From the NCBI GenBank assembly GCA_003157575.1, contig PMKA01000350.1, positions 1-14,765 of the forward strand: 14,765 nt of DNA. The letters run 5' to 3'. Source of the DNA: Opitutia bacterium (GTDB taxonomy: Bacteria; Verrucomicrobiota; Verrucomicrobiia; Opitutales; Opitutaceae). Made by a program: the position numbers and the translations under genes. This document shows, piece after piece, positions 7,139 through 14,765 of the stretch. Under the pieces are notes generated by a model. The model did no database searches and had not been told where the DNA came from. It worked only from the letters and a program-made list of their open reading frames with translations. The stretch's first letter is position 1; every line of letters starts with the position of its first letter.

Positions 7139-7164
7139 GGGGCGCCGCGCAAAAAGGGCGCCCC
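7139..7164. promoter_or_regulatory. Perfect hairpin in the divergent mannanase/DUF748 intergenic region
   Basis: GGGGCGCC (7139-7146) pairs perfectly with GGCGCCCC (7157-7164) around a 10-nt loop containing AAAAA. There is no T tract on either strand, so it is not an intrinsic terminator. It lies between divergent genes (7072-7248) and could be a leader structure or a symmetric protein-binding site. Otherwise I see no clear promoter elements in this gap. Confidence 0.4.
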
Positions 7165-7248
7165 CATGCTTCCTCCGTGTTGCGTAAATGAATGTCCGCG
7201 AACGCAAGATTTGCCCGGTCCGCATTTCTGGCCAAACTCGGATTTGCC

Positions 7249-10200
7249 ATGTCATTCCCCAGTCCGAGCCCGAAGCGAAAGCGTCTTCTCCTGGTGGCAG
7301 TCGCACTTGTGGCGGCGTACACCATCATGGGTTTTTTCATCCTGCCGCCGATTGTGCGGTCGCAGCTGCAGAAGCGGCTCTCGACCGAACTCGGCCGGCC
7401 GGTGGCGGTCGGGAAGGTCAGCCTGAATCCCTACGCGCTGTCCATCGCGGTCGACAATCTCGCGGTGGGCGAGCGGGCCGGCTCCGGGGAGTTTTTCGGA
7501 TGGCGGCGGCTCTATGCGCGTCTCGGTGCGCTGTCCTCCCTTGGCGGCGACTGGGTTCTGTCCAGATTCTCGCTCGACGGATTTTATGCGCACATCGCAG
7601 TGGACCATGGCGGCGGTCTGAACTTTGGGGATCTTCTGGCCAGGGCCAATGCTCCTTCCGGCGGGCAGGCGCAGAGCGGCCCGTCCCGGCCGCTCCGCGT
7701 GAACAGCTTCAGCATCACCGATGCCCGGATCGATTTTTCGGATGACTCGCGCGGCAAGCCCTTCCGGACGGTGATCGGTCCGCTGACATTCTCCCTGACA
7801 GGGTTTCGGACGGCCGGGGACAAGGAGGCCCCATATGCGTTCGACGCGGTGACGGAGGCGGGCGAGAAGTTCTCCTGGAAGGGGACCATCCTCGCCGCTC
7901 CGGTGCGTTCCGTGGGCGAGTTCAGCGTGGAGAATGTCATCCTCCCGAAATATGCGCCTTATTACGCGCAGGCCTTCCGGGGGGACATTGCGAGCGGGGC
8001 GTTTTCGCTGCACGGTAGGTATGAGATCAATCTCGATGCAAAGAACCGGCGCTTGATGCTGACGGACGCCGGATTCCAGCTGGCGCATCTCAAGATTGTC
8101 GATCGTGCGAACGGGCGGACCGCCGTCGAACTGCCCTTGCTCGAGATCTCGGGAATCAACGCCGACGCGGTGGCGATGAAGGCGGCTGTCGACCGGGTGT
8201 CGTTCGCAGGCGGCCGCCTTTCCCTCCGGCGGGAGAAGGACGGCACGATCAACCTGCTGGCCCTGTTGCCGGAGACGGGCAGGGCGCCCGCCGGAGCGAC
8301 GGGTGCAACGCCGGCCGCGGCTGCTCCGGCCCCCGTCGATCTGAAGATAGGGGAGGTGGCCCTGGACGGATTCCGGATCGACATTGCCGACCTGGCCCTC
8401 CCGCAACCTGCGCAGCTTGGAATCGATCATCTGCAGCTCTCGCTCAGGAACGTGACGCTTGCGCCGGGCGCCTCGATGCCCCTGAAGCTTTCGTTCGACT
8501 GGGCGCCGCAGGGGACCGTGAAACTCGCCGGAGATGTGGGCGTTTTCCCGGCGCCGAAGGCGGCGCTCACGATCGACGTCGCCGGGCTCGCGATCCTGCC
8601 GCTCAGCCCTTATGTCGAACAATTCGTCAACGCCCGTATCACGCAGGGAGCGGTGTCGGCCTCCGGGGCGGCCCAGCTTGACCTTGGGCAGTCGCGGCCT
8701 GCGGCGGGTTTCACCGGCGCGGTGAAGGTGGAGAAATTCGGCCTCGTCGACGGCGCGCGCCTCGAAGATCTCGCAGGTTTCTCGGCGCTTGCGCTCAATG
8801 GGCTGAAGATCGCCACGGCTCCGACGATCGGAGTTTCGATCGCGTCGGTGACGGTCGCCGCGCCGTATGCCCGGGTGACGGTCGGCGCGGACAAATCGCT
8901 CAACCTCGCCGAGGTGGTCAGGGCGCCCGGAGCCGCCGCGGCTCCGGCAACGGTCGCGGCCCCACCGTCTTTAGGCGCGGCGCCCGCGCAGGCGCTTCCG
9001 CAGATCGAGATAGGCGTGGTGACGATCTCGGATGGCGACTTCAGTTTTGAGGACCGCTCGCTCGAACCGCACGTGCGCATGGCGGTGAACGCATTCGGTG
9101 GCACGATCGCTGGTCTCTCCTCGAAAGATGTCGGGAAGGCCGATGTCGACCTGAAGGCGACGGTTGACGGCGCAGGCCCCGTGGCGATCTCCGGCAGGAT
9201 CGATCCGCTCGGCAGGGACATGTTCGTCGATCTTAAGGTCGACTGCAGGTCCGTGGATTTGACGCCGCTCAGCCCTTACAGCGGCAAATATGCCGGTTAC
9301 GAGCTCGCGCGGGGCAAGCTGTTCCTCGACATCAAGGCGAAGGTCGCCGAGCGGAGGATCGACCTCGGTGCTCTCGTCACGCTCAATCAATTCACCTTCG
9401 GCGATCCGGTGAAGAGCCCTCATGCCACGGGGCTTCCGGTCCGCCTGGCGGTGGCGCTGCTCAAGGACCTCGACGGCAAGATTGTCGTCGACGTGCCGGT
9501 GGAAGGCAGCCTCGACGATCCGAGCTTCCACGTCGGGAAGGTCGTCGTCCGTGTGATTGGAAACCTCCTGATAAAGGCGGCGGCATCGCCCTTCTCGCTG
9601 TTGGGCTCGATGTTTGGCGGTGGCGGCGACGAACTTGCCTATCAGGAGTTTGCCCCCGGCAGTTCCGTCCTCCGGCCCGGGGAGGAGGCGAAGCTCCAGA
9701 CCCTGGTCAAGGCGTTGACAAACCGGCCCGGCCTCAGCCTCGACTTCAAGGGAGGCTTCGACGCCGCGGCCGACGGCTACGAGCTGAAGCAGCAGAAACT
9801 CGCCGACGTGGTCCGGCGCAGGATCTGGGAAGCCCGCCGGGCGGCCGATCCGAATCTTCCGCCGCCCGCGCAGCTCGTCATCACGCCGGAGGAACATGAT
9901 GCCATGGTGAAAAGGCTCTTTGAAGAAAAATTCCCGCCGGGGACGGAGTTTGGCGCCCCGTTGCCGAAGGCGCCGCCACCGGCTCCGCCGCCGCCCGCGC
10001 CGAAGCAGGGCCTCTTCAGGCGCATTGTCAGCATCCTCACGTTTGAAGGCGCCCGCAGGCGGGCTGCGGAGGAGAACGCCCGGGCGAAAGCCGCGGAAGA
10101 GACGAGGAAGGAGACCGCCATTGCGGCGGCCGCAGGGCTGCCGGTCGGGGCGATGACGGCGCGCCTCGCCGCAACGATGGAGCTCGGCGACGACGATCTG

Positions 10201-10350
10201 CGGGCGCTGGCGGCGCAGCGCGCCGAACGCGTCCGTAATTACTTTCTGACTACGGGTAAGATCGCCCCGGAACGCCTGTTCATGGCTGCACTCCCGGCGG
10301 GCGCGGCCGGACAGGGCCGCGGCCCGCGCGTCGTCATGGAATTACGGTAG
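7249..10350 (+). CDS. DUF748/AsmA-like envelope protein
   Basis: A 1033-residue protein when started at ATG 7249-7251, chosen because it places a basic SPKRKR just before the single N-terminal TM helix (about 13-32); an in-frame ATG at 7192 would add 19 residues. The rest lies in the periplasm: long beta-rich AsmA-type repeats (VGKVSLNPYALSIAVDNL at the start, FGDLLARANAP, LKIGEVALDGFRIDIADLAL), as in proteins that span or contact the outer membrane and handle lipids. The C-terminal third carries the DUF748 hallmarks: the YQEFAPGSSVLRPGEEAKL segment near 795-815, EEHDAMVKRLFEEKFPPG near 885-900, and an OmpA-like end (RAERVRNYFLTTGKI). A proline-rich stretch (about 904-921) and an Ala/Arg/Glu-rich coil interrupt this region. 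Lipid transport is inferred from AsmA relatives. The gene converges on the DUF481 gene 37 bp downstream. Confidence 0.88.
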   Translation: MSFPSPSPKRKRLLLVAVALVAAYTIMGFFILPPIVRSQLQKRLSTELGRPVAVGKVSLNPYALSIAVDNLAVGERAGSGEFFGWRRLYARLGALSSLGGDWVLSRFSLDGFYAHIAVDHGGGLNFGDLLARANAPSGGQAQSGPSRPLRVNSFSITDARIDFSDDSRGKPFRTVIGPLTFSLTGFRTAGDKEAPYAFDAVTEAGEKFSWKGTILAAPVRSVGEFSVENVILPKYAPYYAQAFRGDIASGAFSLHGRYEINLDAKNRRLMLTDAGFQLAHLKIVDRANGRTAVELPLLEISGINADAVAMKAAVDRVSFAGGRLSLRREKDGTINLLALLPETGRAPAGATGATPAAAAPAPVDLKIGEVALDGFRIDIADLALPQPAQLGIDHLQLSLRNVTLAPGASMPLKLSFDWAPQGTVKLAGDVGVFPAPKAALTIDVAGLAILPLSPYVEQFVNARITQGAVSASGAAQLDLGQSRPAAGFTGAVKVEKFGLVDGARLEDLAGFSALALNGLKIATAPTIGVSIASVTVAAPYARVTVGADKSLNLAEVVRAPGAAAAPATVAAPPSLGAAPAQALPQIEIGVVTISDGDFSFEDRSLEPHVRMAVNAFGGTIAGLSSKDVGKADVDLKATVDGAGPVAISGRIDPLGRDMFVDLKVDCRSVDLTPLSPYSGKYAGYELARGKLFLDIKAKVAERRIDLGALVTLNQFTFGDPVKSPHATGLPVRLAVALLKDLDGKIVVDVPVEGSLDDPSFHVGKVVVRVIGNLLIKAAASPFSLLGSMFGGGGDELAYQEFAPGSSVLRPGEEAKLQTLVKALTNRPGLSLDFKGGFDAAADGYELKQQKLADVVRRRIWEARRAADPNLPPPAQLVITPEEHDAMVKRLFEEKFPPGTEFGAPLPKAPPPAPPPPAPKQGLFRRIVSILTFEGARRRAAEENARAKAAEETRKETAIAAAAGLPVGAMTARLAATMELGDDDLRALAAQRAERVRNYFLTTGKIAPERLFMAALPAGAAGQGRGPRVVMELR

Positions 10351-10387
10351 CTTCCGGCGGCGCGAAGGGCGGAGTCCGGCGGGATTC

Positions 10388-11440
10388 CTACTGCACGTTG
10401 TAAACGAACCGCAGGTAGTAAAGCGTGTCGAGGTGCCTGGCGTGGTCGACCGGCTTGGAGACAAATTCGTTGTTCTCCCCAAGCCGCAGCGACCATGCCT
10501 TGGTGCCGGCGAACGGCATGGTCACGTTGGAGTCGTGGTTCAGGACGAAATTGTTGAAATCCTGGAATGACGGCATGTAGCTGATCGAATTGTGCAGGAT
10601 GAGCCAGGGCGCGATGTCCAGGCGGTGCACGAGCGCCAGGTTGAGTCCGGCGGAGGAGAAGTTCGGCGTCGTCGGCGCCGTGTCGTACCTCTCGTAGCGA
10701 TAAGAAAGGCCGGCGCGGAACTGGAGGTCCTCCCGCTTGGAGCGGATCGCGTTGTAGCCGATGCCGCCGAGTGTGCTGGAACGAAGGGAGATGTCCTTCA
10801 CGTTGTCCTGCATCAGCTCGGTCGAAAGAAACCAGGAAAGGACGGGCGAGAAGAACGCGTTGTACTCGACGCCGCCCTTGTAGGCGTCCTCCGATGTCGT
10901 GCCGTTGGCCACGGCATGGTTGGCCGCGGCGTAGAACTTGAGGGCGTCCGTGGGCGTTTTGAGGGTGGCGACTGCTCCGAGCGCTCCGGCAAAGCCGCTT
11001 GAATTTCCGCTCTTGCCGGCGATGTCGGTGGAGATCTCGAAGATCCAGTGGCGTCGGAGGGCGACGACCTCGGGGTCCTCTGCTCCCGCAGCCCAGGCGG
11101 ACTTCACGCCGTTGATGGTCGTGATGTAGGTTCCGTTGGCGCTGGATACAACGATGTCGGGATCTTTGCCCTCGACCTTGCCGAGCACCGCCGAGTCGTT
11201 CTTGGTTTTGACATGCACCGGCGCGTCGGTCTCGAAGCTGGCCACCTGGTCCTGTTTGATCGCCACATCGCCGGCAAAGCTCGTCGTGATCGTGACGACG
11301 CCGTTGGCGATGTGGAGATTCTTTCCATGGATCACGGAGCCATCCTTGAGAGTCACCGTGTCGGCAAGCGCCGGCGCTGCGACGGAGAGGAGAACGAAGC
11401 CGACAATTGCGGCGATGGGACGAAAGACGCTTGGTTTCAT
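10388..11440 (-). CDS. DUF481-type outer-membrane beta-barrel protein
   Basis: A 350-residue protein. ATG 11438-11440 is chosen because it yields a clean signal peptide (MKPSVFRPIAAIVGFVLLSV, cleavage after ALA26, before DT); the longer reading overlaps the upstream gene and adds a basic non-signal tail. Residues 27-125 form a small beta domain (TVTLKDGSVIHGKNLHI, IVVSSANGTYITTING) common in front of DUF481 barrels in this phylum. From about residue 129 alternating strands with polar/aromatic patterning (HWIFEISTDIAGKSG, LSYRYERYD, LYYLRFVYNV) match a YdiY/DUF481 barrel. The chain ends VYNVQ rather than in Phe, unusual for BAM substrates. It lies 25 bp behind the EF-hand gene and is probably co-transcribed. 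The leader holds CACCTCC, the reverse of a Shine-Dalgarno. Function unknown. Confidence 0.85.
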   Translation of the reverse strand: MKPSVFRPIAAIVGFVLLSVAAPALADTVTLKDGSVIHGKNLHIANGVVTITTSFAGDVAIKQDQVASFETDAPVHVKTKNDSAVLGKVEGKDPDIVVSSANGTYITTINGVKSAWAAGAEDPEVVALRRHWIFEISTDIAGKSGNSSGFAGALGAVATLKTPTDALKFYAAANHAVANGTTSEDAYKGGVEYNAFFSPVLSWFLSTELMQDNVKDISLRSSTLGGIGYNAIRSKREDLQFRAGLSYRYERYDTAPTTPNFSSAGLNLALVHRLDIAPWLILHNSISYMPSFQDFNNFVLNHDSNVTMPFAGTKAWSLRLGENNEFVSKPVDHARHLDTLYYLRFVYNVQ

Positions 11441-11465
11441 CTTGTGGGAGGTGAAAGGGTGGAAC

Positions 11466-13721
11466 TTATGTCGCTGGTTTTGAGGCGGGCGCGGGTGCCG
11501 CCTCCGGCGCTGGCGCCGCTGGAGCTGGTGCGGCGGTTTCGTGGGGAGTGCCGCCCGTGACACGCCACCGCCAGTGGTCTCGGGCGGACCATGCCGCCAG
11601 ACCGAGCAATGCGAGAACGAGCATGAGAGCCGTCAGTCTCCGGCGCCGTGATGCGGCCTTGTCTTCGTACGGGTCCTTGAGGGTTCGCTCCGCGTTGGCA
11701 GGAAGGCGGGCCTGATGGGTCAGCGCGGCGCCGAGAGGAACGTTGATCCGGACGCGCCCGTTGATCGCCCAGCCGGTTGCGTCGAGCACCGGCCCCAGCG
11801 TTCGCTGGCGGAGCTTGAGCCAGGCGAGCAGCACCGACGGACCGGAGACGAGGAGGAGCGCGCCTGCAATCGCGAGCGGCATCTGCCGGGGCTCAAGCTT
11901 CACAAAGCCGACAACGATCGCCGCAAGCGCTCCGACGATATAGCCGAGCGCGAGGCCGATGGCGGCGAAGATGCCTGCAAACTTGCCGATGTCGAACGCC
12001 TCCGCCCTGGCCGGCTGGCCGCCGCCCCCGGCTCCGGTGGAAACTCCGGCGGCGAGCTTCTCATCGGCGGACTTGTCCTTCGCGGCCGCGAATTTCGCCG
12101 TCTGGCCCTCGATGAAATTCACCAGCTTCTTATACGGGAGCCAGAATGCCTGGCGCAGCGAAATGGCATTTTCCACGACCTTGACGATCGTGGCGTCCCA
12201 ATCGCGCCCCTTCCGGTCGTAGAAAACGCCGTTGCGGCCCACCCTCAGGTAGTCGCTGTCCCCTTTGGTGAAGCAGGCGGCGATCTTCATCGGCGCGCAA
12301 TCCACGCGGCGGCATTCGCAATAGGCGATGAACAGGTTGCTCTGCGCGGCGAGGACCGAGTGTGCTCCCGGATCGCCGACCTGCACGCACAGCTCGCAGC
12401 TGCGGTTGTCCAGGTAAAGCGTACCGGCCTGAAACGGCGCCCAGCGGTCGGGCGAGTAAAAGTCGCGGAACGAGACGAAGTTGTTCAGCAGCGGACCGAG
12501 ATCCCGGTGGTAGCGGACCAGGCGGTCGGCGGAATCGATCGCCGCGATCTCCGGGGCCACGGCCAGGTCCTGCTGGATGAGCGATTCGAGCCGCGTGCGC
12601 ATGTTGCCGGCGAGCAATTCGCGAATGCGGGCGACGCCGAGCTTCCCGACCGGGACGGCGGGCTTGGCAGCGACATGGGCTTCAAACGGGGCGAATCTGG
12701 CGAGAAGGTCGAGCCATTCCGCCTCGGTCAGCGTGGTCCGGTGGCGGCCAAGCAAAGGCTCAACCACCTGTGTCCGGAAAGCGGCGATTTGCGCGGCCCA
12801 GGCGGGGTTCACGCCCTCAGCGAGCGGCAGGGCGCGTCCGGCCTCCACGCGCGCGAGCGGCAGGGCGCCGACGGCATCGCCCGGCGTTGAAAGATCGAGC
12901 GCCGCCAGGACTGCGAACTCGGACTCGCCCCGGTTGAGCGGCGCGGTTGCCCGGGCGTCGAACGCCGCCAGCTGGCATCGCGTGAAATAGTCGGCCACCT
13001 TGGCTCTCACTGTCTGGAGGCGGAGAAAGGCCGCGGATGTCTCAGAGGCCAGGGGAAGAGGCAGCTGCTCGCCCTGCTCCGCCCAGGTGTTGTAGACGCC
13101 CAGTTGTTCGAAGAACCTGCCGACGATTGCGCCGTCCACGCCATCCATGCCGCTGCGGTCCTTCACCGCTCCGGTTGTCGCAATGATCTCGTCGAAGACC
13201 CGGCGGACCTCCGCGTCGCCGCCCAGCGAAAGCGGGCTCAGCACGCCGTCTCCGTTGAACTCCAGCTTTCCGAAAACCTTCGCGAGATCCTCCGTGTCCT
13301 CCGTGGTGATCGCCTGCGCGTCAGGCTTGCCGACGGCCTGGAGTATCCGTCGCGCCGCGGCGAGGGTGCGGACTCCTGCCTCGGTGGCGTCGTTGATCGC
13401 TCCCAGGGGCATGGACGCCGATCCCTGCGCAAGTACCGACGGATCCTTGAGAAGCTCGCAGGCCCAACGAACCGCCGCGATCAGCTCGGGCGCGCGTATG
13501 CGGCCGTCGCCGTCGGTGTCGACAAGGGCGAGCGTCCGTTCATCGAAATGCAGGCCGTGGGTCGGACAGCTGAGCGCGACCCACAGCTTCTGATCGAGAC
13601 TGGCGAGATCGAGAAAATCCTCAGCTGTGCCAAACTGCACCTGGTCGAGCCCTCCCGCACGGGCGAATCTCCACACGTGTTTCGTGTCAGGGTTTTCAGT
13701 TTTGGGCAGGCTGCTTGGCAT
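11466..13721 (-). CDS. EF-hand, cysteine-rich multi-TM protein of unknown function
   Basis: A 751-residue protein. A canonical calcium loop is at 68-79 (D68, D70, D72, G73, I75, E79 in DTDGDGRIRAPE). A second, degenerate one is at 154-165 (EFNGDGVLSPLS), lacking the final Glu. Residues 225-400 are alpha-helical. Residues 417-540 look like the conserved core: FRDFYSPDRWAPFQAGTLYLD, then six Cys (C442, C445, C468, C470, C475, C483) in a CxxC and CxCx4C pattern that could bind metal, then RNGVFYDRKGRDWDATI. Three hydrophobic segments follow (about 580-607, 616-636, 697-712) and a Pro/Ala tail. There is no signal peptide, so the large N-terminal part is probably cytoplasmic. I recall similar long EF-hand proteins annotated only by the EF-hand in Verrucomicrobia and Bacteroidetes. 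The leader at 13722-13945 shows no convincing promoter. No function is assigned; coupling to the DUF481 gene suggests an envelope role. Confidence 0.85.
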   Translation of the reverse strand: MPSSLPKTENPDTKHVWRFARAGGLDQVQFGTAEDFLDLASLDQKLWVALSCPTHGLHFDERTLALVDTDGDGRIRAPELIAAVRWACELLKDPSVLAQGSASMPLGAINDATEAGVRTLAAARRILQAVGKPDAQAITTEDTEDLAKVFGKLEFNGDGVLSPLSLGGDAEVRRVFDEIIATTGAVKDRSGMDGVDGAIVGRFFEQLGVYNTWAEQGEQLPLPLASETSAAFLRLQTVRAKVADYFTRCQLAAFDARATAPLNRGESEFAVLAALDLSTPGDAVGALPLARVEAGRALPLAEGVNPAWAAQIAAFRTQVVEPLLGRHRTTLTEAEWLDLLARFAPFEAHVAAKPAVPVGKLGVARIRELLAGNMRTRLESLIQQDLAVAPEIAAIDSADRLVRYHRDLGPLLNNFVSFRDFYSPDRWAPFQAGTLYLDNRSCELCVQVGDPGAHSVLAAQSNLFIAYCECRRVDCAPMKIAACFTKGDSDYLRVGRNGVFYDRKGRDWDATIVKVVENAISLRQAFWLPYKKLVNFIEGQTAKFAAAKDKSADEKLAAGVSTGAGGGGQPARAEAFDIGKFAGIFAAIGLALGYIVGALAAIVVGFVKLEPRQMPLAIAGALLLVSGPSVLLAWLKLRQRTLGPVLDATGWAINGRVRINVPLGAALTHQARLPANAERTLKDPYEDKAASRRRRLTALMLVLALLGLAAWSARDHWRWRVTGGTPHETAAPAPAAPAPEAAPAPASKPAT

Positions 13722-13800
13722 GTGGGGCGCGTTAGCGTGTTGAAGATGCGGTAAAAGGCAAATGACGACGACGCTTGCATATTGTTACCGGTTTACGTCG

Positions 13801-13821
13801 CCGCCGACCGGCGGTTTTTTT
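13801..13821 (+). terminator. Plus-strand rho-independent terminator with no obvious gene
   Basis: CCGCC (13801-13805) pairs with GGCGG (13810-13814) over the loop GACC, followed by seven T. This is a short but well-formed intrinsic terminator reading rightward. Both flanking genes are on the minus strand and no plausible plus-strand gene precedes it. The rest of 13722-13945 holds no gene I can support. Confidence 0.5.
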
Positions 13822-13945
13822 GAGGCCGTGCGACTCCTCGACTCAAGCAGCGCGTCGGACCTCGTCCTCCGCGCGGCTGGCGACGGCGCGTGCCGACGAT
13901 TGCTCCGCGCAGTCCGGCGATCGCTGAACCCCGGGGGCGCCGGCC

Positions 13946-14152
13946 TCAGTCGTCGTTGTCGTCCGCGGACACCCCCGACCCTTCGCAGTCGGGGCAGGCG
14001 ATCGTTCCGGTCCCGCCGCAGGCCGGACAGCGGGGCGTGCCGCGGGACGCGTCTGTGATGAGTTCAAGCTGGCTGTCGTCCACGGTTCCGCGCCCGTCGC
14101 ATTGCGGGCAGGCGATGGACTTTTTTCCGCTACAACGCGAACACGTGGGCAT
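13946..14152 (-). CDS. Solo DnaJ-type zinc-finger small protein
   Basis: A 68-residue protein made almost entirely of the cysteine-rich module found in the middle of DnaJ/Hsp40. Four CxxC motifs are visible: C4-C7 (CSRCSGKK), C15-C18 (CPQCDGRG), C42-C45 (CPACGGTG) and C53-C56 (CPDCEGSG), three of them followed by the typical GxG. By analogy with DnaJ, the first and fourth pairs bind one zinc and the second and third another. There is no J domain and no substrate-binding domain; the C-terminus is acidic (ADDNDD). The start ATG 14150-14152 has a strong CAGGAG Shine-Dalgarno 5 nt upstream, the best in the window, which supports a real gene. Solo modules of this kind may act as thiol/zinc chaperone partners or RNA-interacting proteins; the role here is unknown. 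The gene is divergent from the helicase gene. Confidence 0.85.
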   Translation of the reverse strand: MPTCSRCSGKKSIACPQCDGRGTVDDSQLELITDASRGTPRCPACGGTGTIACPDCEGSGVSADDNDD

Positions 14153-14285
14153 GGTGGCTCCTGAGATTGGTGGTTATGGCGACCATAAGATTCACCTTCC
14201 GCCGCCTGTCAGCCATTTTCTTGCAGGAAAAAGGCCTATTTTCCGCGCTTCCCCTGTTCCGATCCATGGCTATCACTGTTGGCCT

Positions 14286-14765
14286 GTGGCCAGTTCTCCT
14301 CCATCGCCGCTTGATCTCAAGGGAGTCCTCGAGCGCATCATCTTCCTCAACGAGGAGAACCACTACACCATCGCCGAGTTCCGCTGCGATGGGACGGACG
14401 CGAAGGTGACGATCGTCGGCGCGCTCCCCGGCGTCCAGTGCGGGGAGACCCTGCACCTTCACGGCCAGTGGACGCGCCACCGTGAGCACGGAGACCAGTT
14501 CAAGATCGAGTCCTTCACCTCCGAGCTTCCGGCCTCCGTCTACGGCATCCGAAAATATCTCGGGAGCGGTCTCGTGCCCGGCATCGGAAAGGTTTACGCC
14601 AACAAGATCGTCGACGCATTCGCCACGGACACTTTTCGCGTCCTCAGCGAGGAGTCCGCCCGCCTGCGGCACGTCGACGGGATCGGTCCGAAGAGGGCGG
14701 CCGCGATCAAGAAGGCCTGGGACGAGCAGCGGATGCTGCGGGAAATCCACATCTTCCTCCAGACC
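14286..14765 (+). CDS. recD2: RecD2-type ATP-dependent DNA helicase, N-terminal part (3' end outside window)
   Basis: The first 160 residues of an SF1 helicase of the RecD/TraA family, cut by the window edge. Residues 10-80 are the N-terminal OB-like domain (LKGVLERIIFLNEENHYTIAEF, VTIVGALPGV, GETLHLHGQW, FKIESF). Residues 81-146 are the helix-hairpin-helix region (YGIRKYLGSGLVPGIGKVYA, then VDGIGPKRAAAIKKAW), with two G-h-G hairpins. The order matches Deinococcus-type RecD2, a 5'-3' helicase that works without RecBC; the Walker motifs would lie beyond the window. The start GTG 14286-14288 gives MASSPPSPLDLKG; no ATG is in frame nearby and no Shine-Dalgarno is visible, so the start is uncertain by some residues. 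The 133-bp gap to the divergent zinc-finger gene must hold both promoters; I see no clear boxes there. Confidence 0.9.
   Translation, partial: MASSPPSPLDLKGVLERIIFLNEENHYTIAEFRCDGTDAKVTIVGALPGVQCGETLHLHGQWTRHREHGDQFKIESFTSELPASVYGIRKYLGSGLVPGIGKVYANKIVDAFATDTFRVLSEESARLRHVDGIGPKRAAAIKKAWDEQRMLREIHIFLQT

Noticed and set aside
7252..8622. Minus-strand 456-residue frame inside the DUF748 gene
   Set aside because: It is Arg/Gly/Glu-rich with no family signature, lies fully antisense to a well-supported gene and has no start context.
8971..9897. Minus-strand 308-residue frame inside the DUF748 gene
   Set aside because: Antisense shadow in GC-rich DNA without recognisable motifs.
11715..12890. 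Plus-strand 391-residue frame opposite the EF-hand gene
   Set aside because: Composition typical of a complement frame (Arg, Gly, Asp, His-rich); the minus frame has a canonical EF-hand and TM helices.
14130..14750. Minus-strand 206-residue frame over the helicase start
   Set aside because: The plus frame translates to the RecD2 OB and HhH motifs; the minus frame is a shadow.

Overview
This GC-rich window (about two thirds G+C by eye) looks like a chromosomal segment of a Verrucomicrobiota bacterium, most likely of the Opitutaceae. That placement is an inference from memory of how the RuvB N-terminus, the divergent MurA and the long EF-hand membrane protein look in that group, not from a search. 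Coding density is high. There are no rRNA or tRNA genes, no CRISPR array, no insertion sequence and no phage genes. No gene-free stretch exceeds 300 bases; the largest are 13722-13945, 1385-1605 and 5348-5562.

Left edge (1-1605): the tail of a membrane-anchored TPR protein (+) converges on a two-gene toxin-antitoxin operon (-), a ribbon-helix-helix antitoxin followed by a PIN-domain (VapC-like) toxin with an ATGA start/stop overlap. Two near-identical 9-bp sites lie directly before the antitoxin start and are good candidates for an autoregulatory operator. A short open remnant lies between the antitoxin and ruvB.

Centre-left (1606-5347), all on the minus strand: a Pro/Ala/Arg/Gly-rich disordered protein with five tandem 7-residue repeats, a strong rho-independent terminator, a divergent MurA-type enolpyruvyl transferase, and ruvB. 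Between murA and ruvB, and running into the first ruvB codons, are two short arrays of heptanucleotide repeats.

Centre (5563-10350): a secreted GH26 beta-mannanase with an N-terminal carbohydrate-binding module (-) is divergent from a 1033-residue DUF748/AsmA-like envelope protein (+). They share a 177-bp intergenic region that contains a perfect 8-bp hairpin.

Right (10388-13721), minus strand: an EF-hand, cysteine-rich, multi-TM protein of unknown function lies 25 bp upstream of a DUF481-type outer-membrane beta-barrel protein. The pair probably forms one envelope operon.

Right edge (13946-14765): a 68-residue solo DnaJ-type zinc-finger protein (-) is divergent from the start of a RecD2-type helicase (+) that runs out of the window.

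Most genes are housekeeping (cell wall, recombination) or envelope functions. The least explained are the EF-hand/DUF481 pair, the RG-rich disordered protein and the heptamer arrays. I see no convincing multi-gene novel defence or mobile system.
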